A stretch of DNA of 12,627 nucleotides from the NCBI GenBank assembly GCA_900538885.1, contig UQAI01000044.1, forward strand, positions 1-12,627. Reading direction: 5' to 3'. This DNA is from an uncultured Mollicutes bacterium (GTDB taxonomy: Bacteria > Bacillota_I > Bacilli_A > ML615J-28 > CAG-313). The position numbers were made by a program, and so were the translations under genes. Shown here one piece after another: positions 1 to 6,726 of the stretch; positions within the stretch are counted from its first letter, which is position 1; every line of letters starts with the position of its first letter. Under the pieces are notes generated by a model. The model made no database searches. It was not told the origin of the DNA and worked only from the letters and a program-made list of their open reading frames with translations.

Positions 1-37
1 TACCCCCAACTTCTTTAAAGGTATATCCTGACCCCCA
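1..37. mobile_element. End of an insertion sequence (left window edge), possibly IS21-like
   Basis: Two copies of CCCCCA (3-8 and 32-37) flank AAAGGT (17-22), with exactly 8 nt between the first CCCCCA and AAAGGT. The reverse complement of this arrangement is at the other end of the window (12589-12627). If the element ends in TG...CA, its boundary is at base 37. Repeated short motifs at both termini and TG...CA ends are typical of IS21-family elements, but no transposase is in the window, so the family is an inference. The junction falls inside the N-terminal coding region of an AAA ATPase. Confidence 0.5.
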
Positions 38-1214
38 ACAAATTTATATAATCAAAATAATTACGGGAATCCGCAGATGTGGTAAGTCGTCGTTATTAGA
101 TTTATTTCATCAATACCTTTCACAAAGCGGAGTGTTAGATGAAAACATTATTCATATGAATTTAGAATCATTACGTTATCGTGATCTTTCAAATTATCTC
201 AACTTTTATGATTATATTAGTGAACGTATACCAAAAGAAGGGAAAACCTATTTAATATTTGACGAGTTACAAGTAGTTGAACATTGGGAGAAGGCAATTG
301 AATCTTTTCGACTTGACTTTGATGTTGATATTTATATTACCGGTTCTAACGCATATTTATTATCTACGGAATTTTCAACGCTTCTTTCCGGAAGATATGT
401 GGAAATCCGTATGTTACCATTATCTTTCAAAGAGTTTTTGAACTTTTATAATTTTGATATGAGTATTACAATGGAGGAAAAGTTTCAAAAGTACTTGCAG
501 TTTGGTGGAATGCCTATTTTAAGAGAATACAAATTTAATGAGGCAAGAAGTAATCAAGCGCTAGAAGGAATATATTCTACAGTTGTACTAAGAGATGTTT
601 TACAGCGTAGTAATCAAATAGATCAAATTATGCTGAAAAAAATTGTACTATTTCTTTGTTCGAATATCGGTAGTATTACCTCACCTAATAGTATTGGTAA
701 TATCTTGTCTAATGGAGGTGAGATGAATAATCAAAAGGGTAAGAACATTGCTGGTAAAACAGTTAATAAATATATCGATATGTTGCATCATGCATTTGTC
801 TTTTATCCAGTCGACAGATATGATGTAAAAGGAAAACAATTATTAAAAACACTAGAAAAAAATTATATCATCGATATGGGTTTTCGTAATATGTTACTGG
901 GTTATCGTGATGTTGATAGAGGACATATTATAGAAAACATTGTATTTTTGGAATTGATTAGAAGAGATTACCGTGTATATATTGGTAAAGTTGGAGAAAC
1001 AGAGGTTGACTTTGTTGCTGAAAAGCCAAATGAAAAACTATATATTCAAGTAACGAAAAGTATGCAGTCACAAGAAGCCAGGGAACGAGAATTAAGACCA
1101 CTTCGTATGATATCGGATAATTATGAAAAAATTATATTATCAATGGATAGAAATTATATTAATTCATATGATGGTATCAAGTCATTGAATTTACTTGATT
1201 GGTTGTTATCATAA
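3..1214 (+). CDS. AAA ATPase with C-terminal DUF4143 domain, 5'-truncated by an IS end
   Basis: The reading frame is open from base 3, but real homology to the family starts near base 42; codons before that belong to the IS-like end. The P-loop GIRRCGKS is at 66-89, upstream of the first GTG (132), so a start at 132 would lose Walker A. Further on are Walker B (LIFDELQ, about 255-275), the ITGSN sensor-like motif (about 336-350), the SGRYVEI...LSFKEF stretch, GGMP and a conserved VVLRDVL segment. The DUF4143 end carries EVDFV followed by YIQV, a nuclease-fold-like pattern. Compared with the complete paralogue at 2682, roughly 15-20 N-terminal residues are missing. Cellular function of this family is not established. 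Unless a promoter and start lie in the adjacent IS, the gene is probably not expressed as a functional ATPase. Confidence 0.8.
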   Translation, partial: PPTSLKVYPDPQQIYIIKIITGIRRCGKSSLLDLFHQYLSQSGVLDENIIHMNLESLRYRDLSNYLNFYDYISERIPKEGKTYLIFDELQVVEHWEKAIESFRLDFDVDIYITGSNAYLLSTEFSTLLSGRYVEIRMLPLSFKEFLNFYNFDMSITMEEKFQKYLQFGGMPILREYKFNEARSNQALEGIYSTVVLRDVLQRSNQIDQIMLKKIVLFLCSNIGSITSPNSIGNILSNGGEMNNQKGKNIAGKTVNKYIDMLHHAFVFYPVDRYDVKGKQLLKTLEKNYIIDMGFRNMLLGYRDVDRGHIIENIVFLELIRRDYRVYIGKVGETEVDFVAEKPNEKLYIQVTKSMQSQEARERELRPLRMISDNYEKIILSMDRNYINSYDGIKSLNLLDWLLS

Positions 1215-1267
1215 GATAAAAATTATAAAGAGGAATTTTCTAATTTTTAGTTGAGTGTTATAACGAC

Positions 1268-1286
1268 TCTCTAATGTAGATAGTTA
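1268..1286. repeat. Degenerate direct copy of the IS3-type end
   Basis: This 19-nt stretch matches 1316-1334 at 16 of 19 positions in the same orientation (TCTCTAAnGTAGAnAGTnA), 48 nt upstream. It may be a second decayed end of the same IS family, for example from nested insertion. The rest of the gap between the ATPase stop and the IS remnant (1215-1310) shows no gene; an imperfect hairpin at 1253-1269 lacks a T-tract. Confidence 0.35.
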
Positions 1287-1320
1287 TAGAAGAAGTTACT
1301 AGAAATGATATGATGTCTCT

Positions 1321-1363
1321 AAAGTAGACAGTGAATAAAAATTAATTATTCACTATTTACTTT
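1321..1363. repeat. Inverted repeat ahead of the IS3 orfA remnant
   Basis: AAAGTAGACAGTGAATAA (1321-1338) pairs with 1346-1363 at 15 of 18 positions, including a perfect inner 8-bp stem GTGAATAA/TTATTCAC, around a 7-nt loop. It lies just before the GGAGG site. In IS3-family elements such a hairpin can occlude the transposase ribosome binding site in read-through transcripts; that role here is inferred. Confidence 0.6.
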
Positions 1364-1375
1364 GGAGGCATTTTT

Positions 1376-1483
1376 ATTACGGGAAGAAAACCTAAGTATA
1401 CAAAAGAAACAAAAATAAAAGCATTAACTCGTATTCAATTTAAGAAGTTAACTTTTAATAATGTGGAACATTTAGACTTGTAA
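1376..1483 (+). pseudogene. IS3-family transposase orfA, N-terminal remnant
   Basis: A 35-codon frame opens with ITGRKPKYTKETKIKA, the positively charged N-terminus characteristic of IS3-group OrfA proteins (GRKPKY(T/S)KE...KIKA). It then diverges into unrelated residues and stops at TAA 1481-1483. There is no ATG; the ATT at 1376 sits 7 nt after GGAGG, where the start codon should be. The helix-turn-helix core and everything after it are missing, so this is a dead fragment. Confidence 0.6.
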
Positions 1484-1619
1484 TTTTTAACGATTAGCTC
1501 TATTATACTTTTAAATTTATATAGAGAAACTATTATTTTTCAATTACTATGGTTTAAAATAATAGTGTATAATTACTAATAGTATCAAACAGTAGTTGAT
1601 ATTATCAATTTTGTCTCCA
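1484..1619. other. A+T-rich intergenic stretch with no gene seen
   Basis: Between the IS3 remnant and the promoter of the XRE gene I see only A+T-rich sequence with frequent stops in all frames. It is possibly more IS-derived debris. Confidence 0.4.
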
Positions 1620-1648
1620 TTGCTTTAAAACAATAATTGAGTTATAAT
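1620..1648 (+). promoter_or_regulatory. Sigma-A-type promoter for the XRE regulator
   Basis: A perfect TATAAT (1643-1648) lies 17 bp after TTGCTT (1620-1625, 3 of 6 to consensus). The predicted transcript would start near 1655 and begin directly at the hairpin at 1658-1682. Confidence 0.5.
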
Positions 1649-1657
1649 GTTCATGTA

Positions 1658-1682
1658 ATTAGTTTACGTCGTGACGACTAAT
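1658..1682 (+). promoter_or_regulatory. Hairpin / dyad at the start of the XRE leader
   Basis: ATTAGT (1658-1663) pairs with ACTAAT (1677-1682), and inside it CGTC (1667-1670) pairs with GACG (1673-1676), leaving a TTA bulge. The same DNA also reads as the dyad GTCGT-G-ACGAC (1668-1678). Just downstream of the predicted start site, it could be an autoregulatory operator for the XRE protein or an RNA hairpin. The distinction cannot be made from sequence alone. Confidence 0.35.
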
Positions 1683-1706
1683 CACTAAAATATTAAGGAG
1701 GTATTT

Positions 1707-2537
1707 ATGAATATAGGTAATAGAATAAAAGAATTAAGAATTAAAAATAAAGTGACTCAAGAAGAACTTGCAAAGGCATTACAAATTTCTACTCAAGCAG
1801 TATCAAAATGGGAAAATGGTGGTTCACCTGATTTAGAATTAGTTCCATCTATAGCAACGTATTTTAATGTTACAACTGATTATTTGTTTGATATGAAGGA
1901 GAACAATATTTTTGATATTGAAAAAAAACTTGCAAAGTATATACAAAGTTTTGAACTTAAAAACAGAATGAATGTATTGTATGACTTAGTCTTTAAAATG
2001 TCTATTGCGACACATGGTGATGAAATTGAGAATCAAGAAGAATTCAATGAACTTATTGAGAGTGATGATATGTGTTCAAATATAATAGGTCCAGAAGGAA
2101 TCGCAATTACATCACTCGCAAAAGACAACAAAATATTTATGTGTTTACCAAAAGATGACAAGTCAGATTATTCAAAAATGCTTTTAACTAAAGATAGCCA
2201 AAGAAAGTTTTGTGAATACTTAAGTGATGAGCTATTTTATAATACTTTAGTATTATTATATAGTAGAAATGGTGAAAACTTTACTGAACAGTTACTAATT
2301 GATAATTTGAATATGACTTATGATGAAGCAAAATCAGTTTTGCAAAAGATGAAAGAGTTTAATATCGTTGCTAGTTTAAATGTTTTGATCAATGATACAA
2401 CAATGGAGTTATATAAGGTATTACCAAATCCTCAAATTGTTGGATTAATTTCGATGCTAGATATGGTAGTAAATAGACCAAAAGATTATTGTTATTACTA
2501 TGGTGGTCCAAATAATTATTTCAAACACAAACTATAA
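1707..2537 (+). CDS. XRE-family helix-turn-helix transcriptional regulator
   Basis: The 276-residue protein starts at ATG 1707, 5 nt after a strong AAGGAGG (1695-1701). Residues about 5-60 form a classical Cro/C1-type HTH: IGNRIKELR, then TQEELAKALQIS, STQAVSKWENG as recognition helix, and PSIATYFNVTTDYLF. The remaining ~210 residues are not a sensor domain I recognise. Around residues 195-230 a stretch including DEAKSVLQKMKEFNIV resembles a winged-helix segment, so a second DNA- or partner-binding module is possible. It has its own promoter and a candidate dyad in its leader, consistent with autoregulation. It sits between two DUF4143 ATPase genes, but co-regulation with them is only suggested by position. 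No ligand or target can be assigned. Confidence 0.85.
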   Translation: MNIGNRIKELRIKNKVTQEELAKALQISTQAVSKWENGGSPDLELVPSIATYFNVTTDYLFDMKENNIFDIEKKLAKYIQSFELKNRMNVLYDLVFKMSIATHGDEIENQEEFNELIESDDMCSNIIGPEGIAITSLAKDNKIFMCLPKDDKSDYSKMLLTKDSQRKFCEYLSDELFYNTLVLLYSRNGENFTEQLLIDNLNMTYDEAKSVLQKMKEFNIVASLNVLINDTTMELYKVLPNPQIVGLISMLDMVVNRPKDYCYYYGGPNNYFKHKL

Positions 2538-2607
2538 AAAATTAAATGTTGACATCGAACTTGAAACAAAAATGTTGAAAGTTATAGATATAATGCTTGT
2601 AATATGT

Positions 2608-2636
2608 TTTACTTATTTACAAATTAATGATATACT
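2608..2636 (+). promoter_or_regulatory. Candidate promoter of the second DUF4143 ATPase
   Basis: TTTACT (2608-2613) and TATACT (2631-2636, 5 of 6) are separated by 17 bp, upstream of the ribosome binding site GAGGTG (2671-2676). No terminator is evident after the XRE gene, so read-through from it is also possible. Confidence 0.35.
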
Positions 2637-2681
2637 TATCTTGAAGTTAAAACAAAAATGAACTAAGTTCGAGGTGAAACA

Positions 2682-3959
2682 ATGATAAAAAGAGATTTTT
2701 ATTTAAATCGTATAATTCATAATATGTGGAATGGCGAAATAAAGGTAATTACTGGTATTAGAAGATGTGGTAAATCAGTTCTACTTTTTAATTTATTCTA
2801 TGAATATCTTATAGAACAAAAAAAAGTTAAAGAAGATGAAATTATAAAAATTGAACTTGATCAACGTAGAAACTATAAATACCGCAATCCTATAACTTTA
2901 TGTGAATATGTAGAATCGATAGTTCTTAAAAATAAAGATAAGCAGTATTATTTGTTTATTGATGAAGTGCAATTTACCAAAAAGATCATTGACGCTGAAA
3001 ATGATAATATAGAAGTTACTATCTATGATATGCTTAATGAACTTAAAGGTTATAAAAATCTAGATGTTTATGTGATAGACAGTAATTCTCATACACTATC
3101 TAAAGATATAGCAACTGAATTTAGGGGTAGAGCTACTCAAATTCATATTTATCCTTTTTCTTTTGAAGAGTATTATTCTTTTGTTGGTGTTGATGAAAGA
3201 AAGGCCTTAGATGAATATATGCTATATGGTGGTCTTCCACGACTTTTAACATTAAAAGATGAGAGAGATAAAAAAATGTATTTGTCATCTCTTTATAATG
3301 AACTATATATAAAAGACATTGTTGAAATATATAATATTGAACGTGAAGATATCTTAAATGATATTTTAGATTTTCTTGCATCTCAAATAGGCTCATTAAC
3401 TAATCCTACAAATATAGCAAATTCAATTGCAAGTATGAAAAATGAAAAGATAAATCCTGCATTAGTATCTAAGTATATTGAACATATTACCGAATCATTT
3501 TTGATAAATAGTGCTAGAAGATTTGATATTAAAGGCAAGAGTTATTTTAATTATCCTAATAAATATTATTATGTAGATACCGGGCTGCGTAATATTAGAT
3601 TGAATTTTAGGCAATTTGACCCAGGACACATAATGGAAAATATTATTTATAATGATCTTTTATGTAGAGGTTACTCGGTTGATGTTGGCGTAGTGTATGA
3701 TAGAACCAATGGTTCGACGATACAAAAAGAAATTGATTTTGTTGTAAATGATTGTGATAGAAAATTATATATTCAATCGGCATTTAGAATGGATAATGAT
3801 AATAAGGAAACTACAGAACTATCCTCATTAATGCTAACTAAAGATTTCTTTAAAAAGGTAATCATAAGAATGGATATACCACATCAATTTTATGATGATA
3901 TGGGTATTCTTCATTGCAATCTTATTGATTTTCTTTTAGGAAAAGTTGAATTGTTTTAA
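2682..3959 (+). CDS. AAA ATPase with C-terminal DUF4143 domain, full length
   Basis: The 425-residue protein starts at ATG 2682, 5 nt after GAGGTG. It opens with the usual MIKRDFYLNRI segment, then the P-loop GIRRCGKS (residues about 25-32) and Walker B YLFIDEVQ (about 90-97). The position corresponding to the ITGSN sensor-like motif of the neighbour at 3-1214 reads VIDSNS (residues about 130-135), losing the Thr and Gly. FRGRATQIHIYPFSFEEY, GGLP and the YIKDIVEIYNI segment follow. The DUF4143 region ends with EIDFV and YIQ, the conserved charged core of that domain. Length and layout are those of a complete family member. These proteins are common, often multicopy, and their physiological role is unknown; the C-terminal fold resembles PD-(D/E)XK proteins. 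It is a divergent paralogue of the truncated ATPase upstream, not a recent tandem duplicate. Confidence 0.88.
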   Translation: MIKRDFYLNRIIHNMWNGEIKVITGIRRCGKSVLLFNLFYEYLIEQKKVKEDEIIKIELDQRRNYKYRNPITLCEYVESIVLKNKDKQYYLFIDEVQFTKKIIDAENDNIEVTIYDMLNELKGYKNLDVYVIDSNSHTLSKDIATEFRGRATQIHIYPFSFEEYYSFVGVDERKALDEYMLYGGLPRLLTLKDERDKKMYLSSLYNELYIKDIVEIYNIEREDILNDILDFLASQIGSLTNPTNIANSIASMKNEKINPALVSKYIEHITESFLINSARRFDIKGKSYFNYPNKYYYVDTGLRNIRLNFRQFDPGHIMENIIYNDLLCRGYSVDVGVVYDRTNGSTIQKEIDFVVNDCDRKLYIQSAFRMDNDNKETTELSSLMLTKDFFKKVIIRMDIPHQFYDDMGILHCNLIDFLLGKVELF

Positions 3960-4035
3960 TTACATTAATCAATTATAATTAAAAATACTTCCTACGTATA
4001 AAAATTTTGATAGTTCAAAATTTAAAGTTATTTGC

Positions 4036-4064
4036 TTGAAAAAAATGTGAAAAAAGGGTAAAAT
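4036..4064 (+). promoter_or_regulatory. Promoter of the MATE gene
   Basis: TTGAAA (4036-4041, 5 of 6) and TAAAAT (4059-4064, 5 of 6) are spaced by 17 bp. The predicted transcription start is close to 4071, exactly where the structured leader begins. With no gene between this and the MATE start, the MATE gene appears to be its own transcription unit. Confidence 0.6.
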
Positions 4065-4070
4065 AACTAA

Positions 4071-4140
4071 GACTGATGAGTAGTTATCCTCTTGATAACG
4101 TAAGTCCAATCAGACTTTCGTTTAAGGAGGATTTTTTGGT
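4071..4140 (+). promoter_or_regulatory. Structured 5' leader of the MATE gene, candidate cis-regulatory RNA
   Basis: The leader contains a perfect hairpin GTTATC (4083-4088)/GATAAC (4094-4099) with a 5-nt loop. Around it GACT (4071-4074) can pair with AGTC (4103-4106). Alternatively AAGTC (4102-4106) can form a second hairpin with GACTT (4113-4117), which excludes the first pairing. A third option is CTGAT (4073-4077) with ATCAG (4109-4113). The segment TCCTC (4087-4091) is complementary to GAGGA (4127-4131) within the ribosome binding site, allowing a pseudoknot that would hide it. Competing folds plus ribosome-site pairing upstream of an exporter suggest translational control by a ligand or by ribosome movement. 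I cannot match it to a named riboswitch class. Confidence 0.4.
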
Positions 4141-4144
4141 ATGA
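4076..4144 (+). CDS. Possible 22-codon upstream ORF / leader peptide
   Basis: ATG 4076 opens a frame encoding MSSYPLDNVSPIRLSFKEDF plus LV and ending in TGA 4142-4144, which overlaps the MATE start ATG (4141) in an ATGA junction. The MATE ribosome binding site lies inside it. Against it, the predicted transcript starts only about 5 nt upstream, so it would have to be translated leaderless, and a frame this short can arise by chance. If real, translation of it would disrupt the leader hairpins and couple to MATE translation. Confidence 0.25.
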   Translation: MSSYPLDNVSPIRLSFKEDFLV

Positions 4145-5523
4145 ACGAAAACAAAATGGCCGTACAGCCAATTAAAAAACTAATATGGACAATGGGACTT
4201 CCTATGGTCTTTTCAATGGTATTACAAGCATTATATAATGTTGTTGATACAATATTTGTTATTAATATGGGGGAAGAAGGAATTAAAGCCAATTTAGCTT
4301 TAACTTATGTATTTCCTATTCAAATATTTATGATAGCTGTTGGAGTGGGAACTGGTATAGGTATAAATGCTTTATTATCTAGGGCATTAGGTGAAAAAGA
4401 TAACAACAAGATAGGTTTAACTTTAGGTAATGGTATATTTTTAGGTATTGTAATATACTTGGTATTTTTACTATTTGGAATTTTTGGATCACATTGGTTT
4501 TTATCTATCCAAACATCAGATAATAAAATCATTGAGTTAGGGGCTGAATACTTAAAAATTGTTACCATATTATCATTTGGTGCGATAGGATTTAATGTAT
4601 TTGAAAGATTTTTACAAGCAACTGGTAAAACAATGCATTCAACAATTGCTCAAATATTAGGAGCTTTAACAAATATCATTTTAGACTACGTTTTTATCTA
4701 TCCATTAAAAATGGGAGTTGCGGGAGCAGCTTACGCTACAATAATAGGTCAAATTGTTTCATTAATTGTGGCTATAATATTTCATTATACAGCGAATAAG
4801 GATGTTAAACATAAAATTAAAGATATTATACCAAATATTAAAATTATTGGTAGTATCTATAAAGTTGGTTGGGCCGCAATGTTAATGCAAGGGCTATTAT
4901 CAATTAATATGTTTATTATGATAAAAATATTTAACTTAAGTCAAGATGCTGAATTAATTAATGGTACATATGGAATCTATTATAAAATTCAACAAATAGC
5001 ACTATTTTCATGTTTCGGGTTGTCTAATACCTTGATTTCCCTTTTAGCATTTAACATTGGTTTGAATAATAAGGATAGAATTAAAGAATGTATTAAATGG
5101 GGAATCATCGATACAGTAATTGTGGCTGGAATAATAACAATTATTTTTGAAGTGTTAGCTGGTCCTATTTCAAAACTCTTTGGTTTAACTACAACTGGTG
5201 AAAATAAAGGTCAAATTATAACTTTATGTGAAACATCACTTAGAATTGCGTCAATTGGTTATGTCTTTATGGGAATTTCATTAGCTATTCAAGGTATTTT
5301 ACAAGCATATCGAAAGGCATTATCACCCTTGTTAATTTCAACTTTAAGACTAATAATCTTTTTAGTCCCAGTTTCTTTAATTTTTGTTCGTCAAAGTAAT
5401 GTGGTAAATCTTGTATGGTGGGCTTTTCCTATTGCTGAAGCCTTAACCGCAGTTCTTTCCATTTTAATTTTGAAGTTCACCGAGAAAATTATAGCAGTAA
5501 AGAAAGAAAAACAAGTTATTTAA
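4141..5523 (+). CDS. MATE-family multidrug/cation efflux transporter
   Basis: The 460-residue, very hydrophobic protein has about 12 predicted membrane spans, the usual MATE length. The N-terminus PIKKLIWTMGLPMVFSMVLQ with LYNVVDTIFV, the GVGTGIGINALLSRALGE stretch (residues about 72-89), ERFLQATGKTMHSTIAQILG, YAT plus GQ near residue 200, and a repeated second half with GISLAIQGILQAYRKALSPL are hallmarks of the family's MepA/DinF-like branch. MATE proteins export cationic drugs, dyes or metabolites using Na+ or H+ gradients; the substrate here cannot be read from sequence. Start: ATG 4141 with AAGGAGG at 4124-4130. It has its own promoter, an unusual structured leader (4071-4140) and a terminator hairpin right after it, so it is a single-gene transcript, probably regulated through the leader. 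Confidence 0.92.
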   Translation: MNENKMAVQPIKKLIWTMGLPMVFSMVLQALYNVVDTIFVINMGEEGIKANLALTYVFPIQIFMIAVGVGTGIGINALLSRALGEKDNNKIGLTLGNGIFLGIVIYLVFLLFGIFGSHWFLSIQTSDNKIIELGAEYLKIVTILSFGAIGFNVFERFLQATGKTMHSTIAQILGALTNIILDYVFIYPLKMGVAGAAYATIIGQIVSLIVAIIFHYTANKDVKHKIKDIIPNIKIIGSIYKVGWAAMLMQGLLSINMFIMIKIFNLSQDAELINGTYGIYYKIQQIALFSCFGLSNTLISLLAFNIGLNNKDRIKECIKWGIIDTVIVAGIITIIFEVLAGPISKLFGLTTTGENKGQIITLCETSLRIASIGYVFMGISLAIQGILQAYRKALSPLLISTLRLIIFLVPVSLIFVRQSNVVNLVWWAFPIAEALTAVLSILILKFTEKIIAVKKEKQVI

Positions 5524-5537
5524 ATATATAACCAAAG

Positions 5538-5566
5538 GAGATTTGTGATTAAGCAAATCTCTATTT
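5538..5566 (+). terminator. Rho-independent terminator after the MATE gene
   Basis: A perfect 8-bp stem GAGATTTG (5538-5545)/CAAATCTC (5554-5561) with an 8-nt loop is followed by TATTTT. The stem lies 15 nt after the stop codon. The T-tract is short, so termination may be incomplete. Confidence 0.65.
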
Positions 5567-5600
5567 TGTATGTGTTATTTCAAAAAGTATGCACTATGTT

Positions 5601-5628
5601 TTGTTATTTGTCAAGTCTATGTTATAAT
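5601..5628 (+). promoter_or_regulatory. Extended -10 promoter of the DUF5131 pseudogene
   Basis: TTGTTA (5601-5606) lies 16 bp before a perfect TATAAT (5623-5628), preceded by TG in the extended -10 position (TGTTATAAT). The promoter still looks intact even though the gene behind it is broken. Confidence 0.55.
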
Positions 5629-5710
5629 AAACGTGATAGATTTTATGAAATGTTAAAAAGTATTTTTTAAAAAACAATGAAGTGAATAAATTAAGTAAGA
5701 AGGTAGAAAT

Positions 5711-6433
5711 ATGGACATGTGGAATTCGTGGCGTGGATGTAAAAAATGTAGTACTAGTTGGTTTACATTGTTATATTCATAAGGGTGATGCTAAAAGAAA
5801 AGTTAATACTGGTGAAATAGTTAAAACTAAAGATTTTAGTAAGCCAATTGAAAAACTAAAAAATGGCACATACAAAATGAAAACTGGTCTAATTTATACT
5901 TGCTTTTCAACTGATTTTTTAATTGAAGAAGCAGATGTATGGCGCGATGATATTTGGAAAATGATTAAAGAACGTCAAGATTCGATGCTTTTATTTTTAA
6001 CCAAACGTATTGAACGCTTTATTAATTGCATTCCTAGTGACTGGGGTGATGGCTACGACAATGTAATAGTCTGCTCTACAATTGAAAATTAAGAAAATGC
6101 CGATAAAAAACTTTCAATCTTTAAAGGACTCCCAATTAAGCACAAACAAATAGTAGCACAATCATTAATTGAAAAGATTAACATTGAAAAATATTTAGAT
6201 GGCATTGAACAAGTAACAGTAGGTGGAGAATCAGATATTAATGCAAAAATTCTTGACTATGATTGGGTATTAAGTATTAGAGAACAATGTATAAGAAAAA
6301 ATACCAATTTTACATTTAACAGTGTGGTACCCACTTTGTTAAAGATGGCAAATTATATAATTTAAAAACTAGATATTTATGTAGTCAAGCACGTCAGGCC
6401 AATATAGATTATTCGAGAAATGTGGAAAAGTAA
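5711..6433 (+). pseudogene. DUF5131 / phage Gp37-Gp68 family protein, broken by three lesions
   Basis: The true start is ATG 5711 (AGAAGG at 5698-5703), giving MDMWNSWRGCKKCSTS. One extra G in TTGGTTTA (near 5759-5761) then shifts the frame. Removing it restores the family's Cys-rich motif CKKCSTSCLHCY, leading into GDAKRKVNTGEIVKTKDF. The second frame runs through FSTDFLIEEADVWRDD, LTKRIERF, DWGDGYDNV and CSTIEN to a TAA at 6090-6092, where the family has a Gln (CAA to TAA). It resumes with ENADKKLSIFKGLPIKHK and VTVGGESD. Near 6318-6319 one A is missing; correcting it gives FKQCGTHFVKDGKLY and SQARQANIDY, ending at TAA 6431-6433. The reconstructed length, about 241 codons, is normal for the family. 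These proteins carry a three-Cys motif suggesting a radical-SAM-like Fe-S site; their role is unknown. The frame beginning ATG 5682 has a spurious N-terminus. Confidence 0.85.
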
Positions 6434-6726
6434 TGTTTTTCCATTTATACATAATGAACTCATCTAATATTTGTGATACAACTATATTTTGATACATTAT
6501 GTTGGTATGCAGTAGAAAACACTATGCAAAGATTCACAACTAAGATAGCTTATATGAAATAATGCATAAACTTAATAAAGGTTATGAAGTATGAAAAATT
6601 AAAAAAAGTAATGAAAAATATTTAGATTCCTTATAATTATCAGATGCACTAAATTGATTATCTAAACACTAGTTAAAGTTAAATGATCAAAACAAAATTT
6701 ATTTACTACAAAACGGGAGGAAAAAA
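6434..6726. other. Intergenic stretch with a possible decayed coding remnant
   Basis: No intact gene lies here. The frame from 6496 to 6672 reads like protein between stops (CSRKHYAKIHN*DSLYEIMHKLNKGYEV*KIKKSNEKYLDSL*), with stops at 6541, 6592, 6634 and 6655. A second frame holds DTLCWYAVENTMQRFTTK (6491-6544). This may be the end of another gene in late decay; I do not recognise the family. No strong promoter for the downstream channel operon is visible; TTGATT (6654-6659) with TTAAAT (6679-6684) at 19-bp spacing is the best weak candidate. Confidence 0.3.

Larger units (their letters stand above)
1311..1483 (+). mobile_element. Decayed left end of an IS3-family (IS150-like) element
   Basis: The segment starts with TGATGTCTCTAAAGTAGACA, resembling left ends of Bacillota IS150-group elements. 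It continues through a long inverted repeat and a GGAGG ribosome binding site (1364-1368) into a short remnant of the orfA N-terminus. No orfB, catalytic DDE region or right end is seen before the next gene, so only about 170 bp of the element survive. Confidence 0.6.

Noticed and set aside
1253..1269. Hairpin GAGT(G)TT/AACGACTC after the first ATPase
   Set aside because: Bulged short stem with no T-tract; likely chance or IS debris.
3954..3984. Terminator after the second ATPase (TTTTAATTA/TAATTAAAA)
   Set aside because: The 9-bp inverted repeat is pure A-T and the T-tract is missing; it would be too unstable to call.
4071..4120. Hammerhead ribozyme suggested by CTGATGAG
   Set aside because: The required CGAAA core strand and the third helix with a cleavage site are not present.
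5682..5758. ATG/GTG start at 5682 for the DUF5131 protein
   Set aside because: The first ~26 residues in that frame do not resemble the family, whereas ATG 5711 in another frame gives the expected WNxWxGC N-terminus.
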